Positions 28,902 to 37,255 of a stretch of 64,000 bases of DNA are shown here, piece by piece. Each line of letters begins with the position of its first letter. Within the stretch, counting starts at the first letter, position 1. The notes under the pieces were generated by a model. It was not told the DNA's origin, searched no databases, and saw nothing but the letters and a program-made list of their open reading frames with translations. The position numbers and the translations under genes are program-made. This DNA comes from Candidatus Gastranaerophilales bacterium (GTDB lineage Bacteria; Cyanobacteriota; Vampirovibrionia; Gastranaerophilales; Gastranaerophilaceae): assembly GCA_944326915.1 (NCBI GenBank), contig CALVFT010000002.1, positions 204,508 to 268,507 on the forward strand. The letters run 5' to 3'.

Positions 28902-29129
28902 GTTACGAAATCCTACATTTAACCTTGACTTTTATATCGTCAAAATTTTGAATTTACTTTAATTATTTAAAAAATTTTGTAACATTTTTTTATATTTAAA
29001 AGAAAAAATTAAAACATAGAGTATTAATAAACCTTTAAACTATCAGGTATTATTAAATAATAGCTGATTTACGATATCCCCTAAAATTAATTTAAAATTA
29101 GAACCCTCGAAACGAGCATTATACCTAAT
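28902..29129 (-). promoter_or_regulatory. Upstream region of the giant gene
   Basis: The minus strand carries TATAAT at 29123-29118 followed directly by a short palindrome CTCGTTTCGAG (29116-29106), and a second possible promoter TTGACG...TATAAAA nearer the gene. If the distal box is used, the leader is about 210 bases. No reading frame of note lies here. Confidence 0.3.
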
Positions 29130-29150
29130 AAAAAGACCCCGAAGGGTCAA
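29129..29150 (-). terminator. Terminator after tRNA-His
   Basis: On the minus strand GACCC-TTCG-GGGTC followed by TTTTTA, directly after the tRNA 3' end. The UUCG tetraloop is highly stable. Confidence 0.8.
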
Positions 29151-29160
29151 TTTCAATAAA

Positions 29161-29237
29161 TGGGGCGCCTGATGGGATTCGAACCCATGCATATCGGAAC
29201 CACAATCCGAGGTCTTAACCGCTTGACGACAGGCGCC
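29161..29237 (-). tRNA. tRNA-His (GTG)
   Basis: Cloverleaf on the minus strand with anticodon GTG at 29203-29201 in the loop TTGTGGT, T-loop GGTTCGAATCC and encoded CCA. The acceptor stem has eight pairs: the 5' GGCGCCTG pairs with CAGGCGCC, so the extra G-1 faces C73. That extra pair is the identity element of bacterial tRNA-His. Confidence 0.97.
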
Positions 29238-29340
29238 ATTGATTTATTACTTTATTATAGTAACATAAAAAAATTTTTTGTCTAGAACTTTTCTATTTTT
29301 TTATCATAAATTTTGGAAAAATTTAATATTATGCACCATA

Positions 29341-29368
29341 AAATAAAAAGTCTTCTTTCGAAGACTTT
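29341..29368 (-). terminator. Terminator of the RpaB-like regulator gene
   Basis: Arms AAAGTCTTC and GAAGACTTT (29347-29355, 29360-29368) with a four-base loop; on the minus strand it runs into TTATTTT. It lies just after the regulator stop. Confidence 0.8.
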
Positions 29369-29374
29369 CTATTC

Positions 29375-30124
29375 TTAACTTATTCTTTGGAACATATATC
29401 CAATACCGCGAGCTGTCAATATTAACTCAGGATTTGCTGGATCTGATTCCAACTTTGAACGTAATCTTGATATATGTACATCAACTACGCGAGTATCAAT
29501 TCTGTGATCAGGTGGGTAAGCCCAAACATGTTGTAATATTTCATTTCTTGAAAATGCTTGACCGGAATTATTCACTAACAACTCTAATAAACTGAACTCC
29601 ATACCTGTCAAACGAATTCTTTCATTTTTTCTAAATACTTGACGTCTTGCTGTATCAATCTTGATATTTCCGGTTGTAATAACATTCTTTGCAACTTTAC
29701 CTGTTGGTGTAGAAGTTTCTCTGTTATTTGTTCTTCTTAGTACAGCTTTAACTCTTGCTTCTAGTTCTTTTGGACTGAATGGTTTTATTACATAATCATC
29801 TGCACCTAATTCTAGACCGGTAATTCTTTCAGAAACATCACCCAATGCAGTTAATATAATAATTGGAACATCTGATGTCCTTCTTATTTCACGAGTTACG
29901 CCATAACCATCCACTTTTGGCATCATTACGTCTAATACAACTAAATCTGGATTGTACTTGTTAAATGCGTTTATTGCTTCTTCTCCGTCCTGAGCAGTAT
30001 AAACGTCATAACCAGCCATTTTTAATCTTGTTTCCAAAATTCGTCTGATACTTGCTTCATCATCAGCCAAAAGTATTCTTTGACGATCTTCTGTTTCATT
30101 AGGCATTTCTGCATTTTCAGTCAT
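29375..30124 (-). CDS. rpaB: OmpR-family response regulator, RpaB (Ycf27)-like
   Basis: Receiver domain (residues about 15-130) with DDEASIRRILETRL, phospho-acceptor in LVVLDVMMPKVDGYGV, the TALGD switch and K of VIKPFSPKELEARV. The winged helix (145-245) ends VVDVHISRLRSKLE and LTARGIGYMFQ. The runs ASIRRILETRL, DVSERITGLELGADDY and DGYGVTREIR closely follow cyanobacterial RpaB, which controls high-light genes; no light genes are present, so its target must differ here. The cognate kinase (NblS/Hik33 in Cyanobacteria) is absent from the window. Start chosen at 30124, eight bases after AAGGA; an ATG at 30139 is an alternative. Confidence 0.88.
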   Translation of the reverse strand: MTENAEMPNETEDRQRILLADDEASIRRILETRLKMAGYDVYTAQDGEEAINAFNKYNPDLVVLDVMMPKVDGYGVTREIRRTSDVPIIILTALGDVSERITGLELGADDYVIKPFSPKELEARVKAVLRRTNNRETSTPTGKVAKNVITTGNIKIDTARRQVFRKNERIRLTGMEFSLLELLVNNSGQAFSRNEILQHVWAYPPDHRIDTRVVDVHISRLRSKLESDPANPELILTARGIGYMFQRIS

Positions 30125-30380
30125 AGTCTTTTCCTTCATTATAATAAGCTAACACTTTAATAAATCACAAAATATTAAAAAATATTTATTTTTCTAAATT
30201 TTTTTAAAGATTTATAATAATATCTTAATGTAAGTTTACAAAAATTGCAAGTACTTTTTATAAAAAATTCTATTTTTGTATAAGATTACTATACTAAAGT
30301 AGTAGATAATATATAAAATAGCCACATGTGTGATGAAAAACTTCATAGAATATTTAATAATATAAATATTTAATAATACT

Positions 30381-30602
30381 ATGGAAGATTTTGAATTAAA
30401 CTATCACGAAATTATATCTGAAAATGTAAAAAAGCTTCGTAAAAGAGCTAAACTTTCTCAAGAAGCTTTAGCAGAAAAACTAAACTGTTCTCGAGAATTT
30501 ATTAGCAGAGTTGAAAACAAGAGAGAAAGAATTAGTCTCAATATGCTATTAAAAATAGCAAAACTATTTAATGTCAATCCTAGCTCTTTATTTAAAAACT
30601 AA
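30381..30602 (+). CDS. XRE-family helix-turn-helix regulator
   Basis: Single HTH domain filling the 73-residue protein: NVKKLRKRAKLSQEALAEKL, then SREFISRVENKRERISLNML with the recognition helix, and LFNVNPSSLF. Proteins this small act as repressors, often of their own gene. The 240-base upstream gap holds an inverted repeat TACTA/TAGTA (30287-30304) that could be an operator. No toxin or phage partner is adjacent. No ribosome site precedes the ATG. Confidence 0.88.
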   Translation: MEDFELNYHEIISENVKKLRKRAKLSQEALAEKLNCSREFISRVENKRERISLNMLLKIAKLFNVNPSSLFKN

Positions 30603-30618
30603 TCCATTTTATTACGCC

Positions 30619-31350
30619 TTACTGGGTAATAATCGCCTTAAAATGTTCTAAATCCTCTTTTGTATCAATTCCAATTGGTTTAAAATCAACAACAGAAGTT
30701 TTTATTTTCATTCCGTTTTGCAAGGCTCTCAACTGCTCCAAACTTTCAGATAATTCATATGATGATTGAGGGAGTTCTGTCATCTTTATTAAAGCTTCGC
30801 GTTTATAACCATATATACCTAGATGCCCATAAAAAGTTGCTTGATTTTCATTTCTTTCAAACGGTATTTTTGATCTTGAAAAATACATTGCATAACCATA
30901 ATTATCGACAACACATTTTACTAAATTAGGATTTTCTACTTCATCTTTATCTTCAATACATCTGATCAAAGTAGAAATATCAGCATCTTCATCATCTTTA
31001 ACATCACTAATCACAGCATCTATACTTTCGGGTTTTATAAGAGGTTCATCACCTTGTAAATTTACAATATATGAAATTTCTGGATGCCTCATAACAACTT
31101 CTTTAATTCGGTCAGAACCACATTTATGTTCTGTTGAAGTCATTTCGACCTCACCACCGAAAGATTTTACTTCATTATAAATTCTCTCATCGTCAGTAGC
31201 AACAATAATCAAATCAGCAAGCTTAGCTTGCATAGCTTTTTCATACACCCATTGAATAATAGACTTCCCTGCGACTTTAATTAGAGGTTTGCCTTCTAAT
31301 CTTGATGAACCGTATCTTGCCGGTATTATTATTGCTGTTTTAGACATCAT
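30619..31350 (-). CDS. kdsB: 3-deoxy-manno-octulosonate cytidylyltransferase
   Basis: Activates Kdo with CTP for lipopolysaccharide core synthesis. Shows AIIIPARYGSSRLEGKPL, VATDDERI, TSTEHKCGSDRI and NLQGDEPLIKPE, plus late FYGHLGIYGYKREAL. Length 243 residues is typical. Its presence implies an LPS-bearing outer membrane. Two ATGs start the frame (31350 and 31347); AAAGGA precedes both. It overlaps the upstream membrane-protein gene by 11 bases and is last in the accD-accA-prmA run. Confidence 0.96.
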   Translation of the reverse strand: MMSKTAIIIPARYGSSRLEGKPLIKVAGKSIIQWVYEKAMQAKLADLIIVATDDERIYNEVKSFGGEVEMTSTEHKCGSDRIKEVVMRHPEISYIVNLQGDEPLIKPESIDAVISDVKDDEDADISTLIRCIEDKDEVENPNLVKCVVDNYGYAMYFSRSKIPFERNENQATFYGHLGIYGYKREALIKMTELPQSSYELSESLEQLRALQNGMKIKTSVVDFKPIGIDTKEDLEHFKAIITQ

Positions 31351-31762
31351 TGAATCCTTTCTTCAATAAACCTATAAGTTCAAAATCTTTTTTTGATAAA
31401 TAAACTTCAATATTTTCTGTTTCACTAATTAATGTCATTGTTTTATACACAAGCCCAGATGATAATTTAATACAATTGTAATCCCTTACAACCAAAGCTC
31501 TTCCTAAATAAAATAATACAATAAAATCAAAATAAATACATATCTTCCCAGATCCTAATCCACGACCTAGAGGTAAACCAAGTAAATTAACTTGAACATT
31601 CATAACTTTAGAAGGTTCGCCAAACTGTTGTTTAAGCTCCTTTGCCTTGAATGGTAATTTTTTAGCTAAAAATTTATTAAAAAGAACGAATATAAGAGAT
31701 GAGGAAAAAACTATATACAAAACTACTACAGCAATAAAAACATAATATTTAAAATTTTCCAC
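31340..31762 (-). CDS. Small membrane-anchored protein of unknown function
   Basis: Residues 7-29 form one membrane segment (VFIAVVVLYIVFSSSLIFVLF). The following 110 residues are soluble and beta-rich in appearance (KICIYFDFIVLFYLGRALVV), with no family recognised. Start codon is GTG at 31762-31760 with AAGGTG upstream. It sits between prmA (11-base gap) and kdsB (11-base overlap), so it is translated as part of that operon. No function is proposed. Confidence 0.78.
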   Translation of the reverse strand: MENFKYYVFIAVVVLYIVFSSSLIFVLFNKFLAKKLPFKAKELKQQFGEPSKVMNVQVNLLGLPLGRGLGSGKICIYFDFIVLFYLGRALVVRDYNCIKLSSGLVYKTMTLISETENIEVYLSKKDFELIGLLKKGFNDV

Positions 31763-31773
31763 GTAATTTCACC

Positions 31774-32667
31774 TTATCTCTTTACAACAAAAGCAACCCA
31801 CTGATCTTGATGCAATTCTTCAACTACATTTAAACCATATTTTTTTATTGCTTCAACAACAACAGGCTTTTTTTCCTCTAAAATTCCAGACAAAACTAAT
31901 ATTCCATTATCAGTCATAATATTTTTTAAATCGCCCATAATCTCGGCCAACACATTATGTAATATATTAGCTAAAACAAAATCAAATTTTTCTGAGATTT
32001 TATCAGCAGTGTTTAATTCAAAATTGCATTCAACATTATTTTTTACAGCATTCTCTTTTGCCACATCTATAACGGTATCATCATTATCGCAGCCATACGT
32101 ATAAGAGGCCCCAAACTTTTTTGCACATATTGCCAAAATTCCTGATCCCATGCCAATATCAGCAACTTTTGCTTCTTTAGGCATATATTTTTCGATAGCT
32201 TTCATACACAACTGAGTAGTTTGATGAGTACCAGTACCAAAAGCACAACCAGGTTCTAAATCAATAATAATCTCATTTTCTTTAATTGGAGAATACTCAA
32301 TCCAATCAGGCACAACTGTTATCCTATCAGTAACATGAGTGACAGTCCATTTTTCTTTCCATTTCTTAGACCAATCTTCATCTTCTTTCTCTGTAAGAAT
32401 ATACTCCCAGCTGCCAATCTCACTATCAGTTAAACCTCTTTTAAGAAGTAGATTTTTTAAAGCAACAAGTTCAGGTTCAAAATTTTCAGGTAAAGAACGC
32501 AAAAAGCATTTTAAAGTACCTTCAGTAGTAGAAACCATTTCCAAGTCTTTGTACGCCTCTTCAGCTAGAACTACTCCCTCACAGTCAAAAGTATCAAAAA
32601 GCATCTCAGAAACAATCTCAGAAATATCAGGGTTAATTTTTAGTTGCAATTCATAATAATTTGACAT
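31774..32667 (-). CDS. prmA: Ribosomal protein L11 methyltransferase
   Basis: Trimethylates L11 with S-adenosylmethionine. Substrate/cofactor elements LEPGCAFGTGTHQTTQLC, VADIGMGSGILAICAKKFGA and DFVLANILHNVL (the NxxP-like segment is ANIL) are clear. The L11-binding N-terminal domain occupies about 80 residues. Length 297 is normal. GGAG overlapping the accA stop serves as ribosome site, coupling it to accA. Confidence 0.93.
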   Translation of the reverse strand: MSNYYELQLKINPDISEIVSEMLFDTFDCEGVVLAEEAYKDLEMVSTTEGTLKCFLRSLPENFEPELVALKNLLLKRGLTDSEIGSWEYILTEKEDEDWSKKWKEKWTVTHVTDRITVVPDWIEYSPIKENEIIIDLEPGCAFGTGTHQTTQLCMKAIEKYMPKEAKVADIGMGSGILAICAKKFGASYTYGCDNDDTVIDVAKENAVKNNVECNFELNTADKISEKFDFVLANILHNVLAEIMGDLKNIMTDNGILVLSGILEEKKPVVVEAIKKYGLNVVEELHQDQWVAFVVKR

Positions 32668-32670
32668 TGA

Positions 32671-33624
32671 CTACTCCAAAAAAGCACCCATTTTTCTAAA
32701 CTTGTCATAACGTTGAACTTTTAGTTCATCTTTAGATAATTTATCAAGTTCAGCCAAACTATCTAATATAGTTTGTTTCATATTTGCAGAAACAGCTGCA
32801 TAGTCGGTATGAGCACCACCTACAGGTTCTTTGATATCACCATCAATAATATCAAACTTCAACAAATCCTTTGCAGTAATTTTCAACGCATCAGCAGCTT
32901 CAGAAGCTTTTGCAGCATCTCGCCATAGAATTGAAGCACAACCTTCCGGAGATATTACTGTATAGTAAGCGTGTTCGAGTAAATAAACTTTATTTGCAAC
33001 AGCCAAACCTAAAGCTCCTCCTGAACAGCCTTCCCCAGTAATTATAGCAATTACAGGAACATCTAATTTAGCCATTTCTCTTAAATTTACAGCAATAGCA
33101 CCACCCTGATTTGTTTCCTCTGCACTAATACCAGGATATGCCCCTGGAGTATCAATCAAAGTAACAATAGGTAAGTTAAATTTGTTTGCATGCTTGAACA
33201 ATCTTAAAGCTTTTCTATAACCTTGAGGCTGAGGCATACCAAAATTATATTCGAGATTTTCTTTTGTTGATTTACCTTTCATAGTACCGATGATCATAAC
33301 AGGTCTACCATCTATTTTGGCCATACCACCAATAATAGCTCTGTCATCCATACCTTCTCTATCACCATGAAACTCAATAAAATCTTCACAGATATTATTC
33401 ACATAGTCCAAAAAATTTGGTCTTTCAGGATGTCTTGCAATTTGCAACTTTTGAGATGGTTTTAAATTTGCATACAATTCCTTACGGTAATCTTCTGCTT
33501 GTTGCTCAAAAGTGTCAATTTCCTTACTCAAATCCATGCCTGACTCCAAACTTATCTTCTTTAATTCTTCAATTTTTTCTTGAATCTCAACAATCGGTTT
33601 TTCAAAATCCAAAACTGCTGTCAT
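32671..33624 (-). CDS. accA: Acetyl-CoA carboxylase carboxyltransferase alpha subunit
   Basis: Half of the carboxyltransferase that forms malonyl-CoA. Family marks: LDFEKPIVEIQEKIEELKK at the start, RHPERPNFLDYV, GTMKGKSTKENLEYNFGMPQ (quoted in parts), TLIDTPGAYPG and SEGCSGGALGL-type GEGCSGGALGLAVANKV. Length 317 residues is normal. It follows accD by 35 bases and precedes prmA by three. The biotin carboxylase and BCCP genes are not in the window. Confidence 0.97.
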   Translation of the reverse strand: MTAVLDFEKPIVEIQEKIEELKKISLESGMDLSKEIDTFEQQAEDYRKELYANLKPSQKLQIARHPERPNFLDYVNNICEDFIEFHGDREGMDDRAIIGGMAKIDGRPVMIIGTMKGKSTKENLEYNFGMPQPQGYRKALRLFKHANKFNLPIVTLIDTPGAYPGISAEETNQGGAIAVNLREMAKLDVPVIAIITGEGCSGGALGLAVANKVYLLEHAYYTVISPEGCASILWRDAAKASEAADALKITAKDLLKFDIIDGDIKEPVGGAHTDYAAVSANMKQTILDSLAELDKLSKDELKVQRYDKFRKMGAFLE

Positions 33625-33659
33625 TATTATACCTCACATTAAAATCTTATCAATAGGAA

Positions 33660-34526
33660 CTACAAATTATGCATTTCCAAAATCTTAGCCAAAGTATCTC
33701 TCAAATTCTTACGAGAGGATACAACATCAACTTGTCCATACTTAAGCAAATATTCTGCTGTTTGGAAATCAGACGGCAATTTTTGTCTGATAGTTTGTTC
33801 AATTACGCGTCGACCAGCGAAACCAATTCTTGCCCCTTGTTCAGCAACAATAATATCGCCCAACATTCCAAAACTTGCAGTTACACCTCCAAATGTAGGT
33901 TCAGTTAACAAGTTAATATATAATAAACCCGCCTCATCAAGTCTTGATACCGCACAGGAAGTCTTTGCCATTTGCATCAAACTTAAAGCACTTTCTTGCA
34001 TTCTTGCACCGCCAGAAGATGTAATAACAAGTACAGGCAACTTCAATTCAATCGCCTTTTCTATAATTCTTGTAACTTTTTCTCCGACAACACTACCCAT
34101 TGAACCACCCATATAGTCAAAATCCATAACAGCAGTAGCCAACTTATGTCCTTGAATTGATGCTAACCCTGTAATTACAGCTTCATCAAGACCAGTTTTA
34201 TCGTGAGCTCTTTTTAATCTGTCTTTATACGCTTCTGTATCAACAAAGTCCAAAGGATCAGTCGGTAGAATTTCTTTGAATAATTCTTCAAAAGAGCCCT
34301 CATCAAACAATTGAGCAATTCTTGTTTTGGCATTTATTCTAAAATGATAATTGCAGACAGGACATACCATGTCATTATCTTTTAAATCTTTTTTAAGCAA
34401 CTGAGCATCACAGTGAACACATTTTGTCCACAAATCAGGATTTTTTTCAACTTCAGCTCTTGCTTCTAATTCTCTTCTTTTTATTTGTGCTTCTTTACGT
34501 TTTTCAAACCAATCTTGTACTGTCAT
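33660..34526 (-). CDS. accD: Acetyl-CoA carboxylase carboxyltransferase beta subunit
   Basis: Partner of AccA. A four-cysteine zinc ribbon (CVHC...CPVC, residues 30-52) is followed by the crotonase-like carboxyltransferase core: DYMGGSMGSVVGEKVTR, SSGGARMQESALSLMQMAK and FAGRRVIEQTIRQKLP. A longer frame to 34580 exists, but homology starts at MTVQDWFEKRK and AAGGGA lies upstream, so ATG at 34526 is used (288 residues). TATAAT boxes lie about 30 bases further upstream. First gene of the accD-accA-prmA-unknown-kdsB operon. Confidence 0.96.
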   Translation of the reverse strand: MTVQDWFEKRKEAQIKRRELEARAEVEKNPDLWTKCVHCDAQLLKKDLKDNDMVCPVCNYHFRINAKTRIAQLFDEGSFEELFKEILPTDPLDFVDTEAYKDRLKRAHDKTGLDEAVITGLASIQGHKLATAVMDFDYMGGSMGSVVGEKVTRIIEKAIELKLPVLVITSSGGARMQESALSLMQMAKTSCAVSRLDEAGLLYINLLTEPTFGGVTASFGMLGDIIVAEQGARIGFAGRRVIEQTIRQKLPSDFQTAEYLLKYGQVDVVSSRKNLRDTLAKILEMHNL

Positions 34527-34630
34527 AATACATATATCCCTTAAAAAAAACAAATTATAATACATAATCATTATACTCAAAAAAAATTTAATGGCAATTT
34601 TTTACATTTACACGTTTTACAAAATACACA

Positions 34631-35389
34631 ATGATTAATCTAGATAGTACTCAAACAAACAAAAATATTTCATTTAAACAAATCCCCTTCCAAAAACTAA
34701 ACGGAATAAAAGCATTCTCTGAAATACATTGCATTACGCCTGCAAAAACTCTTGAGCATATTCCATCAAAAGACTATTTTTTGAGAATAGAAAGGGATTA
34801 TGTACCTGAAAAGTTTCATCTAGAACTTGATAATGATGATTTTGAAAATATTGGCTCTAGTGAAATAGAATTAAAAAATAACAAAACTCTATATAATCAT
34901 AACATTGATGTCATAAAGAAAAGCTTAAGACACTCCGGCACAGGTTCTATTATGCACCTTGGACATATTATTACAATGCTAGAAAATGGGATGGACAAAA
35001 TTGAGTTATATTCACTTGGAGAAGCTGTGCATTTCCATTCAAAATTCAAATTTGAACCAGCAATAAAAGATATACAATCTTTAAACGACTTTTTACAACT
35101 AGATATACTATCAAAGGCAGATGATAAAAGATTTAACAGACTTGCTAAAAAAGTAATAAACTGGAATAGCAACCAAGATACATCATTGCAAAACAAACTA
35201 AAAGAAGGTAACCAAATCCTTTATGAATACCTACAAATAATCAATCAACAAAAATTAAACAGATTACGTAAATATCAAATTTCACCTGGTTTTAATATGG
35301 TACTAACGAGAGAAAAAGTTATAGAGAATAAGGATTTCTACAATAACCTATTCAAAAAATACGGAATTGATTATGAAATTAGTTCTTAG
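34631..35389 (+). CDS. Unknown protein with NISFKQ N-terminus and GNAT-like segment
   Basis: Not confidently assigned. Residues 12-17 are NISFKQ, matching NLSFKQ in the unrelated protein ending at 39934. Residues about 97-143 read like acetyltransferase motif A to B: GTGSIMHLGHII, ENGMDKIELYSLGEAVHFHSKF, resembling the G-x-G-x-x-L, surface-residue and FY-K-FGF elements of GNAT enzymes. The C-terminal 100 residues are helical and unrecognised. No signal peptide. It has no ribosome site; a TACAAA box is seven bases upstream. Its 3' end overlaps the convergent matrixin gene by 11 bases. Confidence 0.7.
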   Translation: MINLDSTQTNKNISFKQIPFQKLNGIKAFSEIHCITPAKTLEHIPSKDYFLRIERDYVPEKFHLELDNDDFENIGSSEIELKNNKTLYNHNIDVIKKSLRHSGTGSIMHLGHIITMLENGMDKIELYSLGEAVHFHSKFKFEPAIKDIQSLNDFLQLDILSKADDKRFNRLAKKVINWNSNQDTSLQNKLKEGNQILYEYLQIINQQKLNRLRKYQISPGFNMVLTREKVIENKDFYNNLFKKYGIDYEISS

Positions 35390-36158
35390 GTCTATTTATA
35401 AAAAACTTTTTCATATCTTCTGAAATTTGTACATTTTGCAAAGCCATATGATACTTTCTTAAATTTGCTATAGCTTCAGACTCATCCAGAAGATCTCTTT
35501 TAGGGGCTTTTATACTATTTTTCACCTGTTCAAACTCACTTGGAGTTTTCTTATTAATATACTTCGCGATAATCTCATCAATATCAGACCCACCTATTCC
35601 ATATTTTGAAGCAATCTCTGCAACAGTTGCACCTTGAGGTAGTGAGTAGAGCCAATTTACTGTCAAAGCATCTCCTTTTGAAATTGAGTTTATTCCTTTT
35701 TGATGTGGTGTATACATAATATCTGTTTTAAAAGGACTATGTCCTAATCCAATAGCATGACCAATTTCATGCAAAATTGTATGATAGACTTCATTCTCAT
35801 CCATGTAATCAGCATGAACAATTCCTTCTGTAAGCCCTATAGCTACCTCTGCGCCATATAAACGATTTGCGCCATCAAATGCAAAATAACAATGTCCTAG
35901 AGCTTTTCTTTCAACTCTTTTCCAATCTACATTAACATTTGATTCAAGTAATGTATCTACGACTTTGAATGAAACTCGACCTTTAGTCGCAGTTTGCCAT
36001 GCATCAAGTGCGCGCATGACCATGTGTTTGTATTTATAATCCTGCCCTTGTTTAGAATAAAATTTCATCGGTGCAATGTAAACCTTTAAAGGCATAAAGG
36101 TCCAACGCATTAATCTGCCGTTTTTTAAAGATTCAGAAACATAGGTGTGTTTTTGCAT
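35379..36158 (-). CDS. Matrixin-like zinc metalloprotease
   Basis: Metzincin motif HEIGHAIGLGH (H130, E131, H134, G137, H140) with Met-turn M148 in DIMY, the complete zinc site of matrixins. Residues 19-110 fit the mixed-sheet subdomain before the active helix. The C-terminal 100 residues are helical and not part of the protease fold. There is no signal peptide or prodomain cysteine switch in view, so it is either cytosolic or exported by a route not based on Sec signals. TACAAT ends six bases before the ATG, a leaderless layout. Divergent from ybaB. Substrate unknown. Confidence 0.87.
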   Translation of the reverse strand: MQKHTYVSESLKNGRLMRWTFMPLKVYIAPMKFYSKQGQDYKYKHMVMRALDAWQTATKGRVSFKVVDTLLESNVNVDWKRVERKALGHCYFAFDGANRLYGAEVAIGLTEGIVHADYMDENEVYHTILHEIGHAIGLGHSPFKTDIMYTPHQKGINSISKGDALTVNWLYSLPQGATVAEIASKYGIGGSDIDEIIAKYINKKTPSEFEQVKNSIKAPKRDLLDESEAIANLRKYHMALQNVQISEDMKKFFINRPKN

Positions 36159-36220
36159 ATTTTTATTGTATAATAAATTGAGGAGAAAATCTATATTTCA
36201 GACTAAGGAGGATATAAAAT

Positions 36221-36556
36221 ATGAACATTATGCAAATGATGAAACAAGCTCAAAATATTCAAAAAAAGCTTAAAGATGCGCAACAAGAGCTTGCAAATAC
36301 AGAATTAGTAGGAGAAGCAGCAGGTGGTGCCGTTCGTGTTATTTGTGACGGACAAGGCAAATTCAAATCTATCACATTAAAGCCTGAAGCTATTAACCCT
36401 GAAAACCCTTCAGCAGTTGATAATGATACTATCGAAATGTTAGAAGATATCATAACTACAGCTATTCAACAAGCTAGTGATAAAGCTTCTAAAGAAATGG
36501 AAAATAAAATGAAAGCTGCTACAGGCGGCATAAACATTCCGGGGCTTAATCTATAA
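36221..36556 (+). CDS. YbaB/EbfC nucleoid-associated protein
   Basis: Small DNA-binding dimer of the YbaB family, 111 residues: MQMMKQAQNIQKKLKDAQ then GGAVRVICDGQGKFKSI. AAGGAGG precedes the ATG and TATAAT lies at 36170-36175. Stop and recR start overlap (TAATG). The usual upstream neighbour dnaX is not here. The ribosome site region 36202-36210 is complementary to the loop of the candidate small RNA at 18.5 kb. Confidence 0.93.
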   Translation: MNIMQMMKQAQNIQKKLKDAQQELANTELVGEAAGGAVRVICDGQGKFKSITLKPEAINPENPSAVDNDTIEMLEDIITTAIQQASDKASKEMENKMKAATGGINIPGLNL

Positions 36557-37152
36557 TGATTTATCCAAAGTCAATAGCAACTTTAATTGAGCACTTTCAA
36601 AAATTCCCGTCTGTTGGACCTAAGTCAGCTCAAAGAATGGCATTTTACCTTCTTAGAATGCCTGAGTCTGAGGTGCACAAATTTGCAGAAGCAATAATTA
36701 ACGCAAAAAGAAACACCCACACTTGTGAAGTCTGTTTTAATCTTTCTTCAACAAGTCCTTGTGAAATTTGTCAATCCACAAAAAGAGACAGAAGCGTTAT
36801 TTGTGTAGTTGCAGAAACAAAGGATTTGATTGCTATTGAAAAAACAAATGAATATAAAGGACTATATCACGTATTGCAAGGATTAATTTCTCCAATGGAT
36901 GGCATTGGCGCTGATGATATTAGGATTAAAGAATTACTTACAAGACTCACATCAGAAGAAGTAAAAGAAGTTATCCTTGCATTAAGTCCTTCTGTAGAAG
37001 GAGAGGCCACAAGCCTTTACTTAAGTAAATTAATCAAACCTTTTGGAATAAAAATTTCACGTATTGCATTTGGGCTGCCAGTTGGAGCGGATCTTGAGTA
37101 TGCTGATGAAATTACCATTGCAAAAGCTATTGAAGGAAGACGGGAATTATAA
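36556..37152 (+). CDS. recR: Recombination mediator protein RecR
   Basis: Loads RecA at gaps with RecF/RecO. Helix-hairpin-helix FPSVGPKSAQRMAFYLL, zinc finger CEVCFNLSSTSPCEIC, and Toprim domain starting VICVVAETKDLIAIEKT with YHVLQGLISPMDG and late GVPVG-type FGLPVGADLEYAD. Length 198 is typical. One-base overlap with ybaB indicates coupling. Confidence 0.96.
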   Translation: MIYPKSIATLIEHFQKFPSVGPKSAQRMAFYLLRMPESEVHKFAEAIINAKRNTHTCEVCFNLSSTSPCEICQSTKRDRSVICVVAETKDLIAIEKTNEYKGLYHVLQGLISPMDGIGADDIRIKELLTRLTSEEVKEVILALSPSVEGEATSLYLSKLIKPFGIKISRIAFGLPVGADLEYADEITIAKAIEGRREL

Positions 37153-37255
37153 TTTTATTATTGCTGTATCTTAAATATTTATCATATTTTTCTTTTGATA
37201 AAATCTAGTACTATATACAATTGCATTTTTATAAAAACTAAGATACACTGCTCAT

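Noticed and set aside
34527..34580. 18-residue N-terminal extension of AccD
   Set aside because: Contains the TATAAT promoter region and ribosome site; family homology starts at MTVQDWF.
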